NCBI GenBank assembly: GCA_020438295.1
Contig: JAGQUV010000013.1
Span: forward strand, 1 to 44,564
Direction: 5' to 3'
Source: Solirubrobacterales bacterium
Lineage (GTDB): Bacteria; Actinomycetota; Thermoleophilia; Solirubrobacterales; 70-9
Length of the DNA: 44,564 nt
A program made the translations under genes and the position numbers. Each line of letters begins with the position of its first letter. Position 1 is the first letter of the stretch. A model generated the notes under the pieces. The model worked only from the letters and a program-made list of their open reading frames with translations, ran no database searches and was not told where the DNA came from. This document shows positions 24,788 through 32,314 of this stretch, in pieces.

Positions 24788-25225
24788 GTGAGCGCGGTGG
24801 CGGAGCCGTCTACCGGGCGCAGGATCAGGGTCGTGGTCGCCAAGCCCGGCCTCGACGGCCACGACCGCGGGGCGAAGATCATCGCCCGGGCGCTGCGCGA
24901 TGCCGGTATGGAGGTGATCTACACCGGGCTCCACCAGACCCCGGAACAGATCACCGAGACGGCGCTTCAGGAGGATGCCGACGCGATCGGCGTCTCGATC
25001 CTGTCCGGGGCACACATGACCCTGGTCCCGAAGATCGTCGAGCTGCTCGGTGAGCAGGGGATCGACGACGTGCTGCTGACCGTGGGCGGCACGATCCCGG
25101 CCGATGACATCGCCGAGCTGAAGCGGCTCGGGGTGGACGGCGTGTTCACCCCGGGGACCGGGGTCGAACAGATCGTCGAGTACATCCGGACCGGGGTGGG
25201 AGAGCGCCGCCGCGGCCAGGTCTGA
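24788..25225 (+). CDS. icmB: Cobalamin-binding small subunit of the acyl-CoA mutase
   Basis: This 145-residue protein is a free-standing B12-binding domain. It carries the base-off/His-on motif DGHDRG (DxHxxG) after VVVAKPGL, then SILSGAHM and LTVGGTIP (the SxL and GG motifs). It matches the small subunit of two-component isobutyryl-CoA or archaeal-type methylmalonyl-CoA mutases in size and pairs with the large subunit 34 bp upstream. Start GTG 24788 leaves only a short N-terminal extension. The gene converges on the deacylase gene with a 24-bp gap. Confidence 0.9.
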   Translation: MSAVAEPSTGRRIRVVVAKPGLDGHDRGAKIIARALRDAGMEVIYTGLHQTPEQITETALQEDADAIGVSILSGAHMTLVPKIVELLGEQGIDDVLLTVGGTIPADDIAELKRLGVDGVFTPGTGVEQIVEYIRTGVGERRRGQV

Positions 25226-25249
25226 GCCTCGGCCGCGTCTGCGGCACGG

Positions 25250-26335
25250 TCAGCGGCCCTGACCTTCCCGGATGCCGCAGAGCGTCTCCAGCACCAACCG
25301 GCCGATCGTCTCGAGGTCGTAGCCGCCCTCCTGGACGACCACTACCGGCAGGCCGGACTCGCCGATCAGCTCGCCGGCACGGCGGTACGCAGACGCGGTG
25401 ACATCGAACGGGCTCTCCGGGTCGGACGCCGCGGCATCGACCCCGAGCGCGAGCACGATCGCGCGTGGCTTCCCGTCCAGGGCCCAGCCGATCAGGCCTT
25501 CGACCGCGGTCAGCCACCCCGGGTCACCGGTGCCCGGGGCGAGTGGCAGGTTGCGGTTGCCGCCGCGGCCCGCCCCGGTCCCCTGCTCCGAAGCGAAGCC
25601 CACGAAATGGGGAAACCAGCCGGCGCCCGGATCGACGTGGACCGAGCCGGTCAGGACGGCCGGGTCCCCGTAGAAGATCTGCTGGCTCCCGTTGCCGTGG
25701 TGGGCGTCGATGTCGACGATCGCCACCGGTTTTCCGATCGATTCGTGGAGACCGGCGGCAGCGACCGCGGCGTTGTTCAGGTAGCAGGAACCACCGAACA
25801 CGGACCGGGCGGCGTGGTGGCCGGGAGGGCGGGTGCAGGCGTAGGCGACCGGTTCGCCTCCGGCGACCAGGTCGGCCGCGGTCAGCGCGACGTCGATCGC
25901 AGCCCGGGCCGCCTCCCAGGTCCCGGGGCCGACCAGGGTCATCGTGTCGAAGCAGAAGAGGCCGGCCCGGGCGCTCACCGCGGGCGGCTCCGTGGGCTCT
26001 ATCCCCCCGGTCAGGCCCGGGTGCGGGAACAGGTACGGGACGACCCTGTTCTGGCCGGGATCCAGCTCCAGGCCGGCCGCTTGCCAATCGGACCAGGCCC
26101 GGGCCAGGTATTCAAGCAGGGCCGGGTCGTGGATCGTTTCCAGCAGCCGGTCCGGATGCGGCTCGGCCTCGACCTCGCGGGCGCCGGCTCCGGCCAGGGC
26201 CGCCCGGATCCCCACGGCCCGCTCGGCCAGTTCGGTCCCGGGAGTCTTGACCCCCACCCAGACCTCGCCCCCCGGTTCGTGTTTCAGGCAGGCATCGCTC
26301 CAGACAAAGGGCAATTGTTCGAGCTCGCTTGACAT
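25250..26335 (-). CDS. HDAC/acetylpolyamine amidohydrolase family deacylase
   Basis: This 361-residue protein belongs to the arginase-deacetylase fold. The catalytic His pair is in TRPPGHHA. Zinc ligands appear in VDIDAHHGNG and in GVDAAASDPES, and the transition-state Tyr in QEGGYDLE. The loop GTGAGRGGNRNLPLAPGTGD resembles acetylpolyamine amidohydrolases and AcuC-like enzymes more than histone deacetylases. Such enzymes remove acyl groups from polyamines, lysine-like amines or proteins. Its ATG (26335) overlaps the -35 element of the divergent kdd operon, and both face the same palindrome, so a link to diamine or lysine catabolism is plausible but unproven. Confidence 0.88.
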   Translation of the reverse strand: MSSELEQLPFVWSDACLKHEPGGEVWVGVKTPGTELAERAVGIRAALAGAGAREVEAEPHPDRLLETIHDPALLEYLARAWSDWQAAGLELDPGQNRVVPYLFPHPGLTGGIEPTEPPAVSARAGLFCFDTMTLVGPGTWEAARAAIDVALTAADLVAGGEPVAYACTRPPGHHAARSVFGGSCYLNNAAVAAAGLHESIGKPVAIVDIDAHHGNGSQQIFYGDPAVLTGSVHVDPGAGWFPHFVGFASEQGTGAGRGGNRNLPLAPGTGDPGWLTAVEGLIGWALDGKPRAIVLALGVDAAASDPESPFDVTASAYRRAGELIGESGLPVVVVQEGGYDLETIGRLVLETLCGIREGQGR

Positions 26336-26357
26336 ACGGTCCACCCGCGTCTAGCCT
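26329..26357 (+). promoter_or_regulatory. Promoter of the kdd-to-M20 operon
   Basis: A perfect TTGACA (26329-26334), a 17-nt spacer and TAGCCT (26352-26357) form a strong sigma-A/HrdB-type promoter 46 nt before the kdd ATG. The -35 element overlaps the start codon of the divergent deacylase gene. Confidence 0.7.
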
Positions 26358-26367
26358 AACGATCGTT
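26358..26367. promoter_or_regulatory. Perfect palindrome at the expected transcription start
   Basis: AACGATCGTT directly abuts the -10 hexamer and covers the expected +1 site. Its position and symmetry suit a TetR-family operator, and a TetR gene is the fourth gene of the operon it would control. Confidence 0.55.
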
Positions 26368-26403
26368 CATGAAGTTCGAGGGGATCGGGTTGAGGATATT
26401 TCT

Positions 26404-27432
26404 ATGATCGAGCGGCGGTTCGGATGTGATCGGGTGATCGAACCCGCACGATCGCTGCCACAGTCGGCGGCGCGGCTCGAGCCGTCGGGACCGGTCAGGT
26501 CCCACGAGTTCGAGATCGCGGTCGAACGGCTCTGTCTCGACTCGACTTCGTTCAGGAACATCCGGGAGCGGAGCGGGGAAGACCCGGATGCGATGGCCCA
26601 CCGGATCGTCGAGATCGTCGGGTTCAGGGGAAAGATGCACAATCCCGAGACCGATTCCGGCGGAGTCGCCCTGGGCACGGTGACCGCGGTCGGCGACGAC
26701 TTCACCGACCCGCCCCAGGTCGGCGATCGGATCGTCACCCTCGCCTCGCTCACCCTGACCCCGCTGCGGATCGACCAGGTGACCAACCTCGATCCGGACC
26801 TGGCCCAGGTAGAGGTCTCCGGGACGGCGTATGTGAACGACAGCGCCCCGTGGGGGCCGTTGCCCGACGACCTGCCGCTGGCCACCGCGCTCGAGGTCTA
26901 CGACGTCTACGGTGCCGGATCGCACGTCCGCAACCTGGCCCCGGCCGAGGGGACGGTCTGCGTGCTCGGCGCCGGCCATGGCGGCAAGCTGGCCATGGCC
27001 GCCGCGTGCGACGCGATGCCGGACGGGACCGTGGTCGGGGTGGACGTCGACGCGGCATCGATCGAGCGGCTGGCCGAACTCGGGCTCTGCGACATCGCGG
27101 TCACTACCGACCTGACCGATCCGATCGGTGCGCTGGAGGACTACCGCGGGGCCGGCGGCGAGCCGGCCGACCTGACCGTGGTGGTGGTCAATGCCACCGG
27201 TTGCGAGTCGGCTGCGATCGTGCTCACCCGCGAGGGCGGCACGGTGCTGTTCTTCTCGATGGCGACCAACTTCTCGACCGCGGCGCTGACGGCTGACGGC
27301 CTCGGTACTGACCTCCGCATGCTGATCGGCAGCGGCTACACCCCCGACATGGGGTCCTACTCGCTCGACCTGCTCCGCCGCAGCCCGGCGCTGCGGGAGG
27401 CCTTCGGGGTCGAGGCCGGGAGCCCCGCATGA
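26404..27432 (+). CDS. kdd: L-erythro-3,5-diaminohexanoate dehydrogenase
   Basis: Kdd oxidatively deaminates 3,5-diaminohexanoate to 5-amino-3-oxohexanoate with NAD(P)+, a step in lysine fermentation. The 342-residue product begins FGCDRVIEPARSLPQSA, has KMHNPETDSGGVALG and a Rossmann NAD(P) site TVCVLGAGHGGKLAMAAACDA with the acidic VVGVDVD end. Length matches known Kdd proteins (~345 aa). ATG 26404 has GAGGA 7 nt upstream. It shares the ATGA overlap with the next gene. The aminomutases that would make its substrate from lysine (KamA, KamDE) are not in this window, so the substrate may come from elsewhere or from imported beta-lysine. Confidence 0.85.
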   Translation: MIERRFGCDRVIEPARSLPQSAARLEPSGPVRSHEFEIAVERLCLDSTSFRNIRERSGEDPDAMAHRIVEIVGFRGKMHNPETDSGGVALGTVTAVGDDFTDPPQVGDRIVTLASLTLTPLRIDQVTNLDPDLAQVEVSGTAYVNDSAPWGPLPDDLPLATALEVYDVYGAGSHVRNLAPAEGTVCVLGAGHGGKLAMAAACDAMPDGTVVGVDVDAASIERLAELGLCDIAVTTDLTDPIGALEDYRGAGGEPADLTVVVVNATGCESAAIVLTREGGTVLFFSMATNFSTAALTADGLGTDLRMLIGSGYTPDMGSYSLDLLRRSPALREAFGVEAGSPA

Positions 27433-27839
27433 ACGCGGTCAAGAGCCATGAGGTGCAGCTTCGCTGGCGGGACTTCGACGGCCTCGGGCACGTCAACCAC
27501 CCGGTCGTGCTGACCTATCTCGAGGAGGGCCGTGACGCCTTCCTCGAGAGCTGTGAGATCGGCCGGGTCGACTACGTGGTCGGGCGGTGCTCGGTGACCT
27601 TCCGCAAGGAGATCAGGCTGGAGTCGGATTCGGTGACGGTCGAATGCGGGGTGCGGGAACTCGGCAACTCGAGCTTCACCACCAGCGAGCGGATCATCGA
27701 CGACCGGGGCGAGGTGGCGGTCGAGGCCGAGTTCGGGCTGGTCATGTGGGACCCGGCCCTGCCGGGCTCGAGGCCGATCACCCGGCGCGAACGGTCGGCC
27801 CTGATGCCTGCCGGTGAGCGGGAGGTCGACCGTGGGTAG
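27429..27839 (+). CDS. Hotdog-fold protein, candidate 3-aminobutyryl-CoA ammonia-lyase or acyl-CoA thioesterase
   Basis: This 136-residue single hotdog domain has the YbgC/4-hydroxybenzoyl-CoA thioesterase segment RWRDFDGLGHVNHPVVLTYLEEGRDAFL, with the usual catalytic Asp in DFDGLGHVNH. The lysine-fermentation enzyme Kal, which removes ammonia from 3-aminobutyryl-CoA to give crotonyl-CoA, is also a short hotdog protein, and the kdd-kal-kce neighbourhood argues for that role. The thioesterase-like motif leaves open CoA-ester hydrolysis instead. It overlaps kdd by 4 bp and kce by 8 bp. Confidence 0.72.
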   Translation: MNAVKSHEVQLRWRDFDGLGHVNHPVVLTYLEEGRDAFLESCEIGRVDYVVGRCSVTFRKEIRLESDSVTVECGVRELGNSSFTTSERIIDDRGEVAVEAEFGLVMWDPALPGSRPITRRERSALMPAGEREVDRG

Positions 27840-28662
27840 CTGGGACAGCGATCCGGTGGTCCTGACCGTGGCGGTCACCGGGGCCGACGTCTTCCGCGAG
27901 AACAACCCCAACATCCCGTACACAACCGCCGAGATCGCCGAGTCCAGCGTCGAGGCGGGGAAGGCCGGGGCGACCGTGGTCCACCTGCACGTCCGCGAGG
28001 ACGACGGCACCCCGAGCGGCCGCCCCGAGCTGTTCGAAGACGTGATCGGCCGGATCCGCCGCGACAGCGACCTGCTGACCATGGTCTCGACCGGCGGCAG
28101 CAACGAGATGACGATCGACGAGCGGACCACCGGCCTCGAAGCCCGGCCCGACATCTCCGGGGTCGAGTCGGGCTCGATGAACTTCGGCGAGGAGACCTTC
28201 ATCACGCCGCCGCCGGCCGGGAAGGGAATCGTCGCCAAGGCGCTGGACTACGGGATCGCGCTCGAGGTCGAGTGCTTCGACGTCGGCCACGTGGTCAGCG
28301 CTGTCCGCTGGATCGAGCAGGGGATCCTGCCGGGACCGCTGCGGATCAACCTGGTCTTCGGGGTTCCCGGCGGCATCGACGCCTCGCCCGAGGCGCTCGA
28401 CGCGATGCTGCGGCCGCTGCCGGGCGATGCCTTCTGGACCGTGACCTGCATCGGCCGCCACCACCGGCGGATGATCGGACTGGCCCTGCTCAAAGGGGCT
28501 CCCGGGATCAGGACAGGGCTGGAGGACGTCGCCTACATCAGCCGCGGGGTCCACGCGCCGTCCAACGCGGCCCTGGTCGAAATGGCGGTCGACCTTGCCG
28601 GGACACTCGGCCGCGAGGTCGCCAACTCTGAGCAGACCCGGGAGCTGCTCGGCCTTGGCTGA
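27832..28662 (+). CDS. kce: 3-keto-5-aminohexanoate cleavage enzyme (BKACE family)
   Basis: Kce condenses 5-amino-3-oxohexanoate with acetyl-CoA and cleaves it to acetoacetate and 3-aminobutyryl-CoA. The 276-residue protein has the family's zinc-binding VVHLHVRE (His51, His53) and GLEDVAYISRG with the third ligand Glu231, plus SGSMNFG and NLVFGVPGG. The BKACE family uses varied beta-keto acids, but adjacency to kdd supports the lysine-type substrate. GTG 27832 is preferred because GGGAGG lies just upstream; GTG 27814 would place that site inside the gene. The 3' end overlaps the TetR gene by 8 bp. Confidence 0.85.
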   Translation: MGSWDSDPVVLTVAVTGADVFRENNPNIPYTTAEIAESSVEAGKAGATVVHLHVREDDGTPSGRPELFEDVIGRIRRDSDLLTMVSTGGSNEMTIDERTTGLEARPDISGVESGSMNFGEETFITPPPAGKGIVAKALDYGIALEVECFDVGHVVSAVRWIEQGILPGPLRINLVFGVPGGIDASPEALDAMLRPLPGDAFWTVTCIGRHHRRMIGLALLKGAPGIRTGLEDVAYISRGVHAPSNAALVEMAVDLAGTLGREVANSEQTRELLGLG

Positions 28663-29383
28663 GAAACCGACAGCCGCACCGGACACGGCCGCGCCGGCGC
28701 CGCCGGTCGACGGGCCCGTGCCCGAAGGCGACTCCGACACCCGCCGCGGGCCGGAGACCAGGGAGGCGATCGACCTGGCCGCGATCGAGCTGTTCGCCAA
28801 CCGCGGCTACCACGCCACCTCGATGCGGGCGATCGCGTCGGCCGCCGGGATCCAGCCGGCCGCGATCTACCACTGGTACGAAAGCAAGGAGGCGATCCTG
28901 ATCGGCCTGCAGGACGACTTCATGGAAGAGCTGACCGAAGCGGTAGAGGCGGCGGTGGACCGGGTCGAAACCCCGGCCGCGAAGCTCGCCGCAGCGGTCA
29001 GGGAGCACGTCGTCTTCCACGGGCTCCACGCCCGGGCCGCGTTCGTCACCGACAGCGAGATCCGTGCGCTGACCGACGACCCGCGCCGGACCCTGATCGC
29101 CAAGCGCGACGACTACCAGGAGAGGTTTCGGTCGCTGATAGAGGCCGGGGTCGACGACGGGACGCTCAAGACCTCGGAGGACCGGGTGGCGACCTACGCG
29201 ATCCTGCTCCAGTGCACCGGGGTCGCCCTCTGGTTCGATCCGCGCGGCCCGCTCAGCCTGGACCGGGTGGCCGACCTGCACGTCGAGCTGGTCCTCGGCT
29301 CGCTCGGGGCCTCGCCGGAGCTGATCGCCGGGGTGCTGGCCGAACTGCACGACGGCGAACAGGGCGAAAGGAAGGCCGCGTGA
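28655..29383 (+). CDS. TetR/AcrR-family transcriptional regulator
   Basis: This 242-residue regulator has a Pro/Ala-rich N-terminal tail (about 30 residues). A TetR helix-turn-helix follows (AIDLAAIELFANRGYHATSMRAIASAAGIQPAAIYHWYESKEAIL), then a helical ligand-binding domain resembling those of fatty-acid/acyl-CoA-responsive TetRs. The TTG at 28655 overlaps kce; GTG 28718 is an alternative nearer the DNA-binding domain. As the only regulator in the operon it is the natural candidate to bind the palindrome at 26358-26367, giving autoregulation, with an acyl-CoA or amino-acyl intermediate as possible inducer. Confidence 0.87.
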   Translation: MAEKPTAAPDTAAPAPPVDGPVPEGDSDTRRGPETREAIDLAAIELFANRGYHATSMRAIASAAGIQPAAIYHWYESKEAILIGLQDDFMEELTEAVEAAVDRVETPAAKLAAAVREHVVFHGLHARAAFVTDSEIRALTDDPRRTLIAKRDDYQERFRSLIEAGVDDGTLKTSEDRVATYAILLQCTGVALWFDPRGPLSLDRVADLHVELVLGSLGASPELIAGVLAELHDGEQGERKAA

Positions 29384-30363
29384 GCCGGGTCAAGCCCCCC
29401 GCCCTGCCCGAGAAGGCGACCATCGCCGTGGTCGCCCCAGCCAGCCCGCTGCAGACTCGCTCGGAGATCGAGCAGGCGACCGAGTACTTCGAATCGCGCG
29501 GCCACCGGGTGATTTTCGGCCCAAACCACCGCAACGTCCACGGCTACCTGGCCGGCACCGACGCCGAGCGGGCGGAGGACCTCCAGTGGGCGCTGAGCGA
29601 GCCGGGGATCGACATGGTGCACGCGCTGGGCGGGGGTTACGGCGCGGCCCGTCTGCACGACCTGATCGACTGGGATGCGATCGGCGATCCCCGGATCGTG
29701 TGCGGCTTCAGCGACATCACCGGGCTCCATCTGGCCCTGGCCGCGCACGCCGGCTGGGTCACGTTCTACGGACCGAACTTCGTCCGCTTCACCCGCAAGA
29801 AGCACGAGTTGACCGCCAGTACCGAGACCTGGTTCCATCGCGCCTTCCAGGCCGAGCCGCTGGGCGAGGTTTTCGAGGATCCGGACGACCCTTACGTGCT
29901 GACCGTAGGGGGCGGGGTGGCCGAGGGCACCCTGACCGGAGGATGCCTGACCCTGCTCTCGGCCAGCATCGGCACACCGTACGAAGTCGAGACCGACGGC
30001 TGCGTGGTGATGGCCGAGGACCTCAACACCGATCCGTACCTGATCGACACGCTTCTGAACCACCTGATTCGGGCCGGCAAGCTCGACAACGCGGCCGGGT
30101 TCGTGTTCGGGACCGACGTCAACCTGCTCCCGCCCAAGCCGCCCGAGGGCCCCGAATCGATGCTCTCGATCGAGGAACTACTGGACGAGCTGATCGCGCC
30201 GCTGGGGATCCCGGCGATCGCAAACGTACCGGTCGGGCACGGCAAGAACATGGCGACGATGCCGCTCGGCGCGAAGGTGCGTCTGGATGGCGACAACAAG
30301 ACTCTCGAAGTGACCGAGCCGGCAGTCAAGCCGGCCGGAATTAAACCAGGAGGAAGACAGTGA
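29380..30363 (+). CDS. S66 family LD-carboxypeptidase (LdcA/MccF-like)
   Basis: S66 serine peptidases cleave an L-D peptide bond in muropeptides (LdcA) or, in MccF-type members, hydrolyse amide bonds of microcin C and aminoacyl-adenylates. The 327-residue protein keeps the complete triad: nucleophile Ser111 in CGFSDITG, Glu213 in MAEDLNTDPY and His287 in VGHGKNMATMPLG, together with GGGYGAARL before the nucleophile. No signal peptide is visible, so it acts in the cytoplasm. GTG 29380 overlaps the TetR stop (GTGA), and GTG 30360 of the next gene overlaps its own end. Placement before the peptide transporter suggests it processes imported peptides. Confidence 0.88.
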   Translation: MSRVKPPALPEKATIAVVAPASPLQTRSEIEQATEYFESRGHRVIFGPNHRNVHGYLAGTDAERAEDLQWALSEPGIDMVHALGGGYGAARLHDLIDWDAIGDPRIVCGFSDITGLHLALAAHAGWVTFYGPNFVRFTRKKHELTASTETWFHRAFQAEPLGEVFEDPDDPYVLTVGGGVAEGTLTGGCLTLLSASIGTPYEVETDGCVVMAEDLNTDPYLIDTLLNHLIRAGKLDNAAGFVFGTDVNLLPPKPPEGPESMLSIEELLDELIAPLGIPAIANVPVGHGKNMATMPLGAKVRLDGDNKTLEVTEPAVKPAGIKPGGRQ

Positions 30364-32249
30364 TCAAGTGGAAGAGTTTGGGGACGCTGGCCGGGCTGGT
30401 GCTTGCCGCGCTGGCCTTGATGTTCGGTACCACCTCGATGGCGCAGGCGGCCGACGAAGGCGGGGGCGACGACATCCTCAAGATCGGCTGGGCCCAGGAC
30501 CCCCAGACGCTGAACCCGTTCGTCGGGCTCGACGAGGAGGACTTCACGATCTGGGCGATCAACTGGGACCTGCTGGTCAACTTCGACCCGGTCGACCTCT
30601 CGCCCTCACCCGGCATCGCCGAGAGCTGGGAGGTCTCCGACGACAAGAAGACCATCACCTTCAAGCTGCCCGAAGGGCACAAATGGTCGGACGGCGAGCC
30701 GGTCACGTCGGAAGACGTCAAGTGGACCCTGGAGAACCTGGCGACCGAGGGTGAGCTGTTCACCAGCTACACCAACAACGTCACCTCGATCGAGACCCCG
30801 GACCCCCAGACCGTGGTGATCAAGACCAAGAAGCCGGACGCCCGGATCATCGGTGGGCTGCTGATCTACATCCTTCCCGAGCACATCTGGGGCAAGGTCC
30901 CGAAGGACGAACTGACCACCACCTACCAGCCGAGTCTGCCGCTGGTCGGTACCGGCCCGTTCATCGTGACCGAGTTCGACCGGGGCCGGATCATCGAGAT
31001 GGACCGGAACCCGGAGTTCGCGGGGGACAAACCGAAACTCGACCAGATCCAGTTCATCAAGTACGGCAACCAGGACGCGGTGGAGCGCGCCCTGCAGCTG
31101 GGCGAGATCGACGTAGACCCGGAAGTCTCGGCGGCGACCTTCGACAACCTGGCCGACAAGCCCGACATCGGGGTGGTCAAGAGCCCGTCCCCGTCGTTCA
31201 CCGAGCTGGCCTTCAACGTCTGCCCGGAGTCCGAGTGCCCCGACGCCGAGTTCAACCCGGCGATCCAGGACAAGGCGGTCCGCCAGGCGATCGCCTACTC
31301 GGTCGACCGGGAGAAGATCAACGAGATCGCCAACCGCGGCACCTCGTTCGTCGCCAACGGCCTGCTGCCGTCCTACTACCAGGACTTCTACCAGGAGCCG
31401 GAGCAGACCTACCCGTTCGATCCGGAGAAGGCCAACCAGATCCTCGACGATGCCGGTTACACCCGCGAGGGCGACGGTATCCGCTCGAAGGACGGTGACG
31501 AGCTCTCGTTCAATCTCTACGTTCGCTCGGAGTCGCCGTCCAACATCCAGGCGGCGAAGCTGGTCGCCGAGATGGCCCGTGAGGTGGGGATCGAGTTCAA
31601 GGTCGAGGTGGTCAGCGTCGACAAGCTGACCGAGCTGACCATCCGCCAGGAAAACGGCAAGCCGGCGCCGGCGTTCGACAGCTTCATCTGGGGCTGGGGT
31701 GGTGATGCCTATGACCCGAGCTTCCTGCTCAGCCTGATGACTACCGGTGAGATCGGCGGTTCGTCGGACGCCTTCTACTCGAATCCCGAGTACGACAAGT
31801 TGTTCGAGGAACAGGCCGGCTCGTTCGACACCGAAGAGCGCAAGGACACGATCAGGCAGATGATCGACCTGCTTCAGGAGGACGTGCCGTACCTGGTGCT
31901 ATCCGAGGATCCCAACCTGCAGGCCTACCGCACCGACCGACTCGGCGAGGTGGACGTGGCCTGCCCCGAGGGGGACGGCGACCTGTTCTGTGAGCAGGCC
32001 GGCTACGAGCCGCTGCTCAGCCTGACCACGACCGGGGGCTCGGACGGTTCGTCGGACGATGATGGCGGTGGCGGCTCTGGCGTCCTGATCGCGATCATCG
32101 CGGTGGTCGTGATCGCCGGTGTCGCCTTCCTGGTGATCCGTTCCCGCCGGCGCGGGGGCGAAGCGCTCGAGGAGGACGAGCCGGCCGAGGGCGAGGAGCC
32201 GATGGAGGAGCCGGAGGAGCCCGAAGAGCCCGCCGAGGACGAGAAGTAG
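30360..32249 (+). CDS. Peptide ABC transporter substrate-binding protein with C-terminal membrane anchor
   Basis: This 629-residue SBP_bac_5 family protein captures oligopeptides outside the membrane for the downstream permeases. A signal peptide (about residues 1-30, cut after SMAQA) lacks a lipobox Cys. The family signature GTGPFIVTEFDRGRIIEMDRN and the NPFVGLDEEDF region are present. After a Gly/Ser/Asp linker there is one hydrophobic helix (about residues 575-593), a stop-transfer cluster RSRRR and an acidic Glu/Pro tail. The protein is thus probably tethered by its C-terminus. GTG 30360 has AGGAGGAAG just upstream. Confidence 0.9.
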   Translation: MIKWKSLGTLAGLVLAALALMFGTTSMAQAADEGGGDDILKIGWAQDPQTLNPFVGLDEEDFTIWAINWDLLVNFDPVDLSPSPGIAESWEVSDDKKTITFKLPEGHKWSDGEPVTSEDVKWTLENLATEGELFTSYTNNVTSIETPDPQTVVIKTKKPDARIIGGLLIYILPEHIWGKVPKDELTTTYQPSLPLVGTGPFIVTEFDRGRIIEMDRNPEFAGDKPKLDQIQFIKYGNQDAVERALQLGEIDVDPEVSAATFDNLADKPDIGVVKSPSPSFTELAFNVCPESECPDAEFNPAIQDKAVRQAIAYSVDREKINEIANRGTSFVANGLLPSYYQDFYQEPEQTYPFDPEKANQILDDAGYTREGDGIRSKDGDELSFNLYVRSESPSNIQAAKLVAEMAREVGIEFKVEVVSVDKLTELTIRQENGKPAPAFDSFIWGWGGDAYDPSFLLSLMTTGEIGGSSDAFYSNPEYDKLFEEQAGSFDTEERKDTIRQMIDLLQEDVPYLVLSEDPNLQAYRTDRLGEVDVACPEGDGDLFCEQAGYEPLLSLTTTGGSDGSSDDDGGGGSGVLIAIIAVVVIAGVAFLVIRSRRRGGEALEEDEPAEGEEPMEEPEEPEEPAEDEK

Positions 32250-32314
32250 GAGCCGGGAACGATCCGGACAGCGAGTGAGGAGAACCCCGTGAGCCGGTCC
32301 AGGAGCGCCAGCAG

